From Liolophura sinensis (lineage: Eukaryota > Mollusca > Polyplacophora > Chitonida > Chitonidae), in the NCBI RefSeq assembly GCF_032854445.1, contig NW_027018202.1, positions 1 to 58,998 on the forward strand: DNA of 58,998 bases, in the 5' to 3' direction. The position numbers and the translations under genes were made by a program. The notes under the pieces were generated by a model, which saw only the letters and a program-made list of their open reading frames with translations, had not been told where the DNA came from and ran no database searches. Numbering within the stretch: position 1 is the stretch's first letter; each line of letters begins with the position of its first letter. Below are positions 48,801-58,998 of this stretch, piece after piece.

Positions 48801-50204
48801 CCTGGTCTTTTTGTTAATTAAAATCGGCTACACTGTACTCTGTACAATCGCGACTGGTCATTACTATATTCAACTTTTGACTATAAGTTATGTGCCCTTC
48901 GGTAGCCCAGAAGACCTGAAATCTTTGGGCCAAGCCCATTTAACTCACCCAGCAATTGTCTTACTTCTAAGTCCAAGACAATCTCAATGTCTTTATCTAC
49001 GTGTAGAAAAACCAGGCCATTTGTACGTGAAAAACACAAGGTACTTGATACAGTCTGCTGTAAAAAGTACAACTAAACACTGACCCACATTTATAAGGTG
49101 CCAAAAGATGCGGAATTTGGCCAGGCATCGGCAGCTGTTGAAAAATTGCAAATATCCCTGGTTTCCATGGAGTAAGAGCCGTTGCTGGGCACGTGATTAT
49201 GACATCAATGATCATTCAATTGTAGCTACAGCCAAAAGTATTGGTCGGAGAGCAACGCGGTTTGCACCATTCGATTTGTCGTCACAAAATACGTCGGATT
49301 AGCCTCTTACCAGCAGCACTGGAACTGTTTTTCGACTTTTGCATTTTTGCCTGGTCTTTTTGTTAATTGAAACCGGCTACACTGTACTCTGTACAATCGC
49401 GACTGGTCATTACTATATTCAACTTTTGACTATAAGTTATGTGCCCTTCGGTAGCCCAAAAGACGTCAAAACTTTGGGCCAAGCCCATTTAACTCACCCA
49501 GCAATTGTCTTACTTCTAAGTCCAAGACAATCTCAATGTCTTTATCTACGTGTAGAAAAACCACACCATTTGTACATAAAAAACACAAGGTACTTGATAC
49601 AGTCTGCTGTGAAAAGTACAACTAAACACTGACCACATTTATAAGGTGCCAAAAGATGCGGAATTGAGCCAGGCATCGGCAGCTGTTGAAAAATTGCAAA
49701 TTTCCCTGGTTTCCATGGAGTAAGAGCCGTTGCTGGGCACGTGATTATGACATAAATGATCATTCAATTGTCACTACAGCCAAAAGTATTGGTCGGAGAG
49801 CAACGCGGTTTGCACCATTCGATTTCTCGTCACAAAATACGTCGGATTAGCCTCTTACCAGCAGCACTGGAACAGTTTTTCCACTCTTGCATTTTTACCT
49901 GGTATTTTTGTTAATTGAAATCGGCTACACTGTACTCTGTACAATCGCGACTGGTCATTACTATATTCAACTTTTGACTATAAGTTATGTGCCCTTCGGT
50001 AGCCCAGAAGACGTCAAATCTTTGGGCCAAGCCCATTTAACTCACCCAGCAATTGCCTTACTTCTAAGTGCAAGACAATCTCAATGTCTTTATCTACGTG
50101 TAGAAAAACCACACCATTTGTACATAAAAACCACAAGGTACTTGATACAGTCTGCTGTAAAAAGTACAACTAAACACTGACCCACTTCAGTAAGGTGCCA
50201 AAAG
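45813..50204 (+). repeat. Family C 8-mer starting with type P
   Basis: This covers eight units from 45813 to the next P at 50205 (4,392 bp = 8 x 549). P-Q-R at its head recurs as P-Q-R at 50205 and 54050. Its fourth to seventh units (S, T, a T-like unit at 48559, and g) are replaced in the next copy by X-R-X. The g unit at 49108 is a family B type, so segments move between families. Confidence 0.8.
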
Positions 50205-53200
50205 ATGCGGAATTGAGCCAGGCATCGGCAGCTGTTGAAAAATTGCAAATTTCCCTGGTTTCCATGGAGTAAGAGCCGTTGCTGGGCACGTGATTATGAC
50301 ATAAATGATCATTCAATTGTCACTACAGGCAAAAGTATTGGTCGGAGAGCAACGCCGTTTGCACCATTCGATTTCTCGTCACAAAATACGTCGGATTAGC
50401 CTCTTACCAGCAGCACTGGAACAGTTTTTCCACTTTTGCATTTTTGCCTGGTCTTTTTGTTAATTAAAATCGGCTACACTGTACTCTGTACAATCGCGAC
50501 TGGTCATTACTATATTCAACTTTTGACTATAAGTTATGTGCCCTTCGGTAGCCCAGAAGACGTCAAATCTTTGGGCCAAGCCCATTTAACTCACCCAGCA
50601 ATTGCATTACTTCTAAGTGCAAGACAATCTCAATGTCTTTATCTACGTGTAGAAAAACTACACCATTTGTACGTGAAAACCACAAGGTACTTGATACAGT
50701 CTGCTGTAAAAAGTACAACTGAACACTGACCCACTTCAGTAAGGTGCCAAAAGATGCGGAATTGAGCCAGGCATCGGCAGCTGTTGAAAAATTGCAAAAT
50801 TTCCCTGGTTTCCATGGAGTAAGAGCCGTTGCTGGGCACGTGATTATGACATAAATGATCATTCAATTGTCACTACAGCCAAAAGTATTGGTCGGAGAGC
50901 AACGCGGTTTGCACCATTCGATTTCTCGTCACAAAATACGTCGGATTAGCCTCTTACCAGCAGCACTGGAACAGTTTTTCCACTTTTGCATTTTTACCTG
51001 GTCTTTTTGTTAATTGAATTTGGCTACACTGTACTCTGTACAATCCCGACTGGTCATTACTATATTCAACTTTTGACTATAAGTTATGTGCCCTTCGGTA
51101 GCCCAGAAGACGTCAAATCTTTGGGCCAAGCCCATTTAACTCACCCAGCAATTGTCTTACTTCTAAGTCCAAGACAATCTCAATGTCTTTATCTACGTGT
51201 AGAAAAACCAGACCATTTGTACAGAAAAAACACAAGGTACTTGATACAGTCTGCTGTGAAAAGTACAACTAAACACTGACCCACATTTATAAGGTGCCAA
51301 AAGATGCGGAATTGAGCCAGGCATCGGCAGCTGTTGAAAAATTGCAAATTTCCCTGGTTTCCATGGAGTAAGAGCCGTTGCTGGGCACGTGATTATGACA
51401 TAAATGATCATTCAATTGTCACTACAGCCAAAAGTATTGGTCGGAGAGCAACGCGGTTTGCACCATTCGATTTCTCGTCACAAAATACGTCGGATTAGCC
51501 TCTTACCAGCAGCACTGGAACAGTTTTTCCACTCTTGCATTTTTACCTGGTATTTTTGTTAATTAAAATCGGCTACACTGTACTCTGTACAATCGCGACT
51601 GGTCATTACTATATTCAACTTTTGACTATAAGTTATGTGCCCTTCGGTAGCCCAGGAGACGTCAAATCTTTGGGCCAAGCCCATTTAACTCACCCAGCAA
51701 TTGCCTTACTTCTAAGTGCAAGACAATCTCAATGTCTTTATCTACGTGTAGAAAAACCACACCATTTGTACGTGAAAAACACAAGGTACTTGATACAGTC
51801 TGCTGTAAAAAGTACAACTGAACACTAACCCACTTCAGTAAGGTGCCAAAAGATGCGGAATTGAGCCAGGCATCGGCAGCTGTTGAAAAATTGCAAATTT
51901 CCCTGGTTTCCATGGAGTAAGAGCCGTTGCTGGGCACGTGATTATGACATAAATAATCATTGATATGTCGCTACAGCCAAAAGTATTGGTCGGAGAGCAA
52001 CGCGGTTTGCACCATTCGATTTCTCGTCACAAAATACGTCGGATTAGCCTCTTACCAGCAGCACTGGAACAGTTTTTCCACTTTTGCATTTTTTACCTGG
52101 TCTTTTTGTTAATTTAAATCGGCTACACTGCACTCTGTACAATCGCGACTGGTCATTACTATATTCAACTTTTGATTATAAGTTATGTGCCCTTCGGTAG
52201 CCCAGAAGACCTGAAATCTTTGGGCTAAGCCCATTTAACTCACCCAGCAATTGTCTTACTTCTAAGTGCAAGACAATCTCAATGTCTTTATCTACGTGTA
52301 GAAAAACCAGACCATTTGTACATAAAAAACACAAGGTACTTGATACAGTCTGCTGTGAAAAGTACAACTAAACACTGACCCACATTTATAAGGTGCCAAA
52401 AGATGCGGAATTGAGCCAGGCATCGGCAGCTGTTGAAAAATTGCAAATTTCCCTGGTTTCCATGGAGTAAGAGCCGTTGCTGGGCACGTGATTATGACAT
52501 AAATGATCATTCAATTGTCACTACAGCCAAAAGTATTGGTCGGAGAGCAACGCGGTTTGCACCATTCGGTTTCTCGTCACAAAATACGTCGGATTAGCCT
52601 CTTACCAGCAGCACTGGAACAGTTTTTTCCACTCTTGCATTTTTACCTGGTATTTTTGTTAATTAAAATCGGCTACACTGTACTCTGTACAATCGCGACT
52701 GGTCATTACTATATTCAACTTTTGACTATAAGTTATGTGCCCTTCGGTAGCCCAGGAGACGTCAAATCTTTGGGCCAAGCCATTTAACTCACCCAGCAAT
52801 TGCCTTACTTCTAAGTGCAAGACAATCTCAATGTCTTTATCTACGTGTAGAAAAACCACACCATTTGTACGTGAAAAACACAAGGTACTTGATACAGTCT
52901 GCTGTAAAAAGTACAACTGAACACTAACCCACTTCAGTAAGGTGCCAAAAGATGCGGAATTGAGCCAGGCATCGGCAGCTGTTGAAAAATTGCAAATTTC
53001 CCTGGTTTCCATGGAGTAAGAGCCGTTGCTGGGCACGTGATTATGACATAAATAATCATTGATATGTCGCTACAGCCAAAAGTATTGGTCGGAGAGCAAC
53101 GCGGTTTGCACCATTCGATTTCTCGTCACAAAATACGTCGGATTAGCCTCTTACCAGCAGCACTGGAACAGTTTTTCCACTTTTGCATTTTTACCTGGTC

Positions 53201-54049
53201 TTTTTGTAATTGAAATCGGCTACACTGCACTCTGTACAATCGCGACTGGTCATTACTATATTCAACTTTTGATTATAAGTTATGTGCCCTTCGGTAGCCC
53301 AGAAGACCTGAAATCTTTGGGCTAAGCCCATTTAACTCACCCAGCAATTGTCCTTACTTCTAAGTGCAAGACAATCTCAATGTCTTTATCTACGTGTAGA
53401 AAAACCACACCATTTGTACATAAAAAACACAAGGTACTTGATACAGTCTGCTGTGAAAAGTACAACTAAACACTGACCCACATTTATAAGGTGCCAAAAG
53501 ATGCGGAATTGAGCCAGGCATCGGCAGCTGTTGAAAAATTGCAAATTTCCCTGGTTTCCATGGAGTAAGAGCCGTTGCTGGGCACGTGATTATGACATAA
53601 ATGATCATTCAATTGTCACTACAGCCAAAAGTATTGGTCGGAGAGCAACGCGGTTTGCACCATTCGATTTCTCGTCACAAAATACGTCGGATTAGCCTCT
53701 ACCAGCAGCACTGGAACAGTTTTTCCACTCTTGCATTTTTACCTGGTATTTTTGTTAATTGAAATCGGCTACACTGTACTCTGTACAATCGCGACTGGTC
53801 ATTACTATATTCAACTTTTGACTATAAGTTATGTGCCCTTCGGTAGCCCAGAAGGCGTCAAATCTTTGGGTCAAGCCCATTTAACTCACCCAGCAATTGC
53901 CTTACTTCTAAGTGCAAGACAATCTCAATGTCTTTATCTACGTGTAGAAAAAACCACACCATTTGTACATAAAAACCACAAGGTACTTGATACAGTCTGC
54001 TGTGAAAAGTACAACTAAACACTGACCCACATTTATAAGGTGCCAAAAA
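50205..54049 (+). repeat. Family C 7-mer starting with type P
   Basis: Units are at 50205, 50754, 51304, 51853, 52403, 52952 and 53501 (3,845 bp). The P unit carries ACGCCGTTTGC, shared with P at 54050 but not with P at 45813, so the 50205 and 54050 copies are the closer pair. Confidence 0.8.
51304..53500 (+). repeat. R-X dimer repeated twice (period about 1,099 bp)
   Basis: R 51304 plus X 51853 is followed by R 52403 plus X 52952. The offset is 1,099 bp. The X units share the TTGATATGTCGC variant and the CTGCACTCTG variant, found together only here. Confidence 0.85.
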
Positions 54050-55148
54050 ATGCGGAATTGAGCCAGGCATCGGCAGCTGTTGAAAAATTGCAAATTTCCC
54101 TGGTTTCCATGGAGTAAGAGCCGTTGCTGGGCACGTGATTATGACATAAATGATCATTCAATTGTCACTACAGGCAAAAGTATTGGTCGGAGAGCAACGC
54201 CGTTTGCACCATTCGATTTCTCGTCACAAAATACGTCGGATTAGCCTCTTACCAGCAGCACTGGAACAGTTTTTTCCACTTTTGCATTTTTGCCTGGTCT
54301 TTTTGTTAATTAAAATCGGCTACACTGTACTCTGTACAATCGCGACTGGTCATTACTATATTCAACTTTTGACTATAAGTTATGTGCCCTTCGGTAGCCC
54401 AGAAGACGTCAAATCTTTGGCCAAGCCCATTTAACTCACCCAGCAATTGCATTACTTCTAAGTGCAAGACAATCTCAATGTCTTTATCTACGTGTAGAAA
54501 AACTACACCATTTGTACGTGAAAACCACAAGGTACTTGATACAGTCTGCTGTAAAAAGTACAACTGAACACTGACCCACTTCAGTAAGGTGCCAAAAGAT
54601 GCGGAATTGAGCCAGGCATCGGCAGCTGTTGAAAAATTGCAAATTTCCCTGGTTTCCATGGAGTAAGAGCCGTTGCTGGGCACGTGATTATGACATAAAT
54701 GATCATTCAATTGTCACTACAGCCAAAAGTATTGGTCGGAGAGCAACGCGGTTTGCACCATTCGATTTCTCGTCACAAAATACGTCGGATTAGCCTCTTA
54801 CCAGCAGCACTGGAACAGTTTTTCCACTTTTGCATTTTTACCTGGTCTTTTTTGTTAATTGAAATCGGCTACACTGTACTCTGTACAATCCCGACTGGTC
54901 ATTACTATATTCAACTTTTGACTATAAGTTATGTGCCCTTCGGTAGCCCAGAAGACGTCAAATCTTTGGGCTAAGCCCATTTAACTCACCCAGCAATTGT
55001 CTTACTTCTAAGTCCAAGACAATCTCAATGTCTTTATCTACGTGTAGAAAAACCAGACCATTTGTACATAAAAAACACAAGGTACTTGATACAGTCTGCT
55101 GTGAAAAGTACAACTAAACACTGACCCACATTTATAAGGTGCCAAAAG

Positions 55149-57344
55149 ATGCGGAATTGAGCCAGGCATCGGCAGCTGTTGAAAAATTGCAAATTTCCCT
55201 GGTTTCCATGGAGTAAGAGCCGTTGCTGGGCACGTGATTATGACATAAATGATCATTCAATTGTCACTACAGCCAAAAGTATTGGTCGGAGAGCAACGCG
55301 GTTTGCACCATTCGATTTCTCGTCACAAAATACGTCGGATTAGCCTCTTACCAGCAGCACTGGAACAGTTTTTCCACTCTTGCATTTTTACCTGGTATTT
55401 TTGTTAATTAAAATCGGCTACACTGTACTCTGTACAATCGCGACTGGTCATTACTATATTCAACTTTTGACTATAAGTTATGTGCCCTTCGGTAGCCCAG
55501 GAGACGTCAAATCTTTGGGCCAAGCCCATTTAACTCACCCAGCAATTGCCTTACTTCTAAGTGCAAGACAATCTCAATGTCTTTATCTACGTGTAGAAAA
55601 ACCACACCATTTGTACGTGAAAAACACAAGGTACTTGATACAGTCTGCTGTAAAAAGTACAACTGAACACTAACCCACTTCAGTAAGGTGCCAAAAGATG
55701 CGGAATTGAGCCAGGCATCGGCAGCTGTTGAAAAATTGCAAATTTCCCTGGATTCCATGGAGTAAGAGCCGTTGCTGGGCACGTGATTATGACATAAATG
55801 ATCATTCAATTGTCACTACAGCCAAAAGTATTGGTCGGAGAGCAACGCGGATTGCACCATTCGATTTCTCGTCACAAAATACGTCGGATTAGGCTCTTAC
55901 TAGTAGCACTGGAACAGTTTTTCCACTTTTGCATTTTTGCCTGGTCTTTTTGTTAATTGAAATCGGCTACACTGTACTCTGTACAATCGCGACTGGTCAT
56001 TACTATATTCAACTTTTGACTATAAGTTATGTGCCCTTCGGTAGCCCAGAAGACCTGAAATCTTTGGGCCAAGCCCATTTAACTCACCCAGCAATTGCCT
56101 TACTTCTAAGTCCAAGACAATCTCAATGTCTTTATCTACGTGTAGAAAAACCACACCATTTGTACATAAAAACCACAAGGTACTTGATACAGTCTGCTGT
56201 AAAAAGTACAACTAAACACTGACCCACATTTTTAAGGTGCCAAAAGATGCAGAATTGGGCCAGGCATCGGCAGCTGTTAAAAAATTGCAAATATTCCTGG
56301 TTTCCATGGGAGTAAGAGCCGTTGCTGGCACGTGATTATGACATCAATGATCAATCAATTGTCGCTACAGCCAAAAGTATTGGTCGGAGAGCAACGCGGT
56401 TTGCACCATTCGATTTCTCGTCACAAATACGTCGGATTAGCATCTTACCAGAAGCACTGGAACAGTTTTTCCACTTTTGCATTTTTACCTGGTCTTTTTG
56501 TTAATTGAAATCGGCTACACTGTACTCTGTACAATCGCGACTGGTCATTACTATATTCAACTTTTGATTATAAGTTATGTGCCCTTCGGTAGCCCAGAAG
56601 ACCTGAAATCTTTGGGCCAAGCCCATTTAACTCACCCAGCAATTGTCTTACTTCTAAGTGCAAGACAATCTCAATGTCTTTATCTACGTGTAGAAAAACC
56701 AGACCATTTGTACATAAAAAACACAAGGTACTTGATACAGTCTGCTGTGAAAAGTACAACTAAACACTGACCCACATTTATAAGGTGCCAAAAAATGCGG
56801 AATTGAGCCAGGCATCGGCAGCTGTTGAAAAATTGCAAATTTCCCTGGTTTCCATGGAGTAAGAGCCGTTGCTGGGCACGTGATTATGACATAAATGATC
56901 ATTCAATTGTCACTACAGCCAAAAGTATTGGTCGGAGAGCAACGCGGTTTGCACCATTCGATTTCTCGTCACAAAATACGTCGGATTAGCCTCTTACCAG
57001 CAGCACTGGAACAGTTTTTCCACTCTTGCATTTTTGCCTGGTATTTTTGTTAATTGAAATCGGCTACACTATACTCTGTACAATCCCGACTGGTCATTAC
57101 TATATTCAACTTTTGACTATAAGTTATGTGCCCTTCGGTAGCCCAGAAGACGTCAAATCTTTGGGCCAAGCCCATTTAACTCACCCAGCAATTGTCTTAC
57201 TTCTAAGTCCAAGACAATCTCAATGTCTTTATCCTACGTGTAGAAAAACCAGACCATTTGTACATAAAAAACACAAGGTACTTGATACAGTCTGCTGTGA
57301 AAAGTACAACTAAACACTGACCCACATTTATAAGGTGCCAAAAG
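55149..57344 (+). repeat. Tetramer R-S-T-V, copy 1 (2,196 bp)
   Basis: Units are at 55149, 55698, 56247 and 56795. The V unit begins with CCAAAAAATGCGG (A for G immediately before the phase motif), a change that recurs at the partial V unit starting at 58995 and is also seen before the P unit at 54050. Confidence 0.85.
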
Positions 57345-58998
57345 ATGCGGAATTGAGCCAGGCATCGGCAGCTGTTGAAAAATTGCAAATTTCCCTGGTT
57401 TCCATGGAGTAAGAGCCGTTGCTGGGCACGTGATTATGACATAAATGATCATTCAATTGTCACACTACAGCCAAAAGTATTGGTCGGAGAGCAACGCGGT
57501 TTGCACCATTCGATTTCTCGTCACAAAATACGTCGGATTAGCCTCTTACCAGCAGCACTGGAACAGTTTTTCCACTCTTGCATTTTTACCTGGTATTTTG
57601 TTAATTAAAATCGGCTACACTGTACTCTGTACAATCGCGACTGGTCATTACTATATTCAACTTTTGACTATAAGTTATGTGCCTTCGGTAGCCCAGGAGA
57701 CGTCAAATCTTTGGGCCAAGCCCATTTAACTCACCCAGCAATTGCCTTACTTCTAAGTGCAAGACAATCTCAATGTCTTATCTACGTGTAGAAAAACCAC
57801 ACCATTTGTACGTGAAAAACACAAGGTACTTGATACAGTCTGCTGTAAAAAGTACAACTGAACACTAACCCACTTCAGTAAGGTGCCAAAAGATGCGGAA
57901 TTGAGCCAGGCATCGGCAGCTGTTGAAAAATTGCAAATTTCCCTGGATTCCATGGAGTAAGAGCCGTTGCTGGGCACGTGATTATGACATAAATGATCAT
58001 TCAATTGTCACTACAGCCAAAAGTATTGGTCGGAGAGCAACGCGGATTGCACCATTCGATTTCTCGTCACAAAATACGTCGGATTAGGCTCTTACTAGTA
58101 GCACTGGAACAGTTTTTTCCACTTTTGCATTTTTGCCTGGTCTTTTTGTTAATTGAAATCGGCTACACTGTACTCTGTACAATCGCGACTGGTCATTACT
58201 ATATTCAACTTTTGACTATAAGTTATGTGCCCTTCGGTAGCCCAGAAAGACCTGAAATCTTTGGCCAAGCCCATTTAACTCACCCAGCAATTGCCTTACT
58301 TCTAAGTCCAAGACAATCTCAATGTCTTTATCTACGTGTAGAAAAAACCACACCATTTGTACATAAAAACCACAAGGTACTTGATACAGTCTGCTGTAAA
58401 AAGTACAACTAAAACACTGACCCACATTTTTAAGGTGCCAAAAGATGCAGAATTGGGCCAGGCATCGGCAGCTGTTAAAAAATTGCAAATATTCCTGGTT
58501 TCCATGGAGTAAGAGCCGTTGCTGGGCACGTGATTATGACATCAATGATCAATCAATTGTCGCTACAGCCAAAAGTATTGGTCGGAGAGCAACGCGGTTT
58601 GCACCATTCGATTTCTCGTCACAAAATACGTCGGATTAGCATCTTACCAGAAGCACTGGAACAGTTTTTCCACTTTTGCATTTTTACCTGGTCTTTTTGT
58701 TAATTGAAATCGGCTACACTGTACTCTGTACAATCGCGACTGGTCATTACTATATTCAACTTTTGATTATAAGTTATGTGCCCTTCGGTAGCCCAGAAGA
58801 CCTGAAATCTTTGGGCCAAGCCCATTTAACTCACCCAGCAATTGTCTTACTTCTAAGTGCAAGACAATCTCAATGTCTTTATCTACGTGTAGAAAAAACC
58901 AGACCATTTGTACATAAAAAACACAAGGTACTTGATACAGTCTGCTGTGAAAAGTACAACTAAACACTGACCCACATTTATAAGGTGCCAAAAAATGC
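57345..58998 (+). repeat. Tetramer R-S-T-V, copy 2, cut by the window edge
   Basis: Units are at 57345, 57893 and 58445, plus the first four bases of the next V at 58995. It aligns with 55149-57344 at offsets of 2,195-2,200 bp. It carries more single-base indels than copy 1, for example near 57233, 57596, 57683, 57778, 58246, 58346 and 58412. Confidence 0.83.

Larger units (their letters stand above)
1..58998 (+). repeat. 549-bp satellite DNA, continuous tandem array
   Basis: The same unit recurs from the first to the last base with no foreign sequence between copies. Taking the A of the ATGC[G/A]GAATTG motif as unit start, 112 starts are found (15 to 58995), giving 111 complete intervals. 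Of these, 103 are 545-554 bp and most are 546, 548, 549 or 550 bp. The other eight are deletion derivatives. All copies are on the same strand. Copies differ by scattered substitutions, short block variants and single-base indels, and neighbouring copies differ more than copies several units apart, which is the signature of higher-order repeats. The composition and organisation are those of eukaryotic heterochromatic or centromeric satellite. The location and species are inferred only in that general sense; I do not recognise the sequence. Confidence 0.98.
45263..58998 (+). repeat. HOR family C, nested 8-mer, 7-mer, tetramer and dimer repeats
   Basis: Unit starts, with type where assigned: 45263, P 45813, Q 46362, R 46911, S 47460, T 48010, 48559, g 49108, 49656, P 50205, Q 50754, R 51304, X 51853, R 52403, X 52952, 53501, P 54050, Q 54599, R 55149, S 55698, T 56247, V 56795, R 57345, S 57893, T 58445 and partial V 58995. 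Markers: P has AAAACTACACC after ATTGCATTAC; Q has CAATCCCGAC; R has CACTCTTGC, TGGTATTTTT and CAGGAGACGTC; S has CTGGATTCC; T has ATATTCCTGG with ATCAATCAATTG; X has TTGATATGTCGC. P recurs after 8 units (4,392 bp) and then 7 units (3,845 bp). Confidence 0.85.

Noticed and set aside
1-58998. CENP-B box (TTCG....A..CGGG core) in the monomer
   Set aside because: Candidate TTCG sites (in CATTCGATTTC and CCTTCGGTAG) do not have the required A and CGGG at the right spacing on either strand.
1-58998. CRISPR array
   Set aside because: Repeats are contiguous 549-bp units with no short-repeat and unique-spacer alternation.
1-58998. Tandem LTR or other transposon array, or rDNA spacer repeats
   Set aside because: No terminal repeats, target-site duplications, transposase or reverse transcriptase frames, and no rRNA sequence occur in 59 kb.
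1-58998. Telomeric or simple-sequence repeats
   Set aside because: No TTAGGG-type runs or microsatellites beyond short A/T runs (longest about nine to ten A near 12737 and 18536) were seen.

Overview
The whole 59-kb window is one uninterrupted head-to-tail satellite DNA array. I found no gene, RNA gene, transposon or unique sequence in it. The repeat unit is 549 bp and 41% GC (hand-counted on the copy at 19711-20259). Using the 'ATGCGGAATTG'-type motif as phase marker, I count 111 units between positions 15 and 58994: 103 of 545-554 bp and eight shortened ones (241, 315, 317 or 482 bp). All units lie in the same orientation, and the array runs off both ends of the window. This architecture is typical of centromeric, pericentromeric or other heterochromatic satellite in a eukaryote. 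I do not recognise the monomer as a named satellite and cannot name the species.

Layout. Positions 15 to about 7.7 kb hold a divergent, indel-rich mosaic of monomer types. Positions 7.7-10.9 kb carry a segment duplicated at a spacing of 1,817 bp. From about 10.43 to 24.06 kb there is a higher-order repeat (HOR) in two full copies and one partial copy, with periods 5,251 and 5,798 bp; the first copy is exactly one monomer shorter. From about 24.06 to 45.26 kb a second HOR family recurs every 17 monomers (9.33 kb), but its internal monomer order differs between copies. From 45.26 kb to the end a third family is built from 8-mer, 7-mer, tetramer and dimer repeats.

Nothing here works as a gene set. 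The informative content is the array's evolutionary record. Deletions at short microhomologies, one deletion with templated filler, and several whole-monomer contractions can be mapped to windows of about 40-120 bp. These scars were then copied by higher-order amplification. Two monomer subfamilies separate along the array, with a switch near 23-24 kb. Each full monomer also carries a conserved dyad (two stems around a TCTG loop), several smaller palindromes and a T-tract cluster. The open frames of 60-155 codons are repeats of the satellite itself and are not supported as genes. Single-base indels are concentrated in certain stretches (notably about 35.0-40.0 kb), which may mark poor consensus quality in the assembly.
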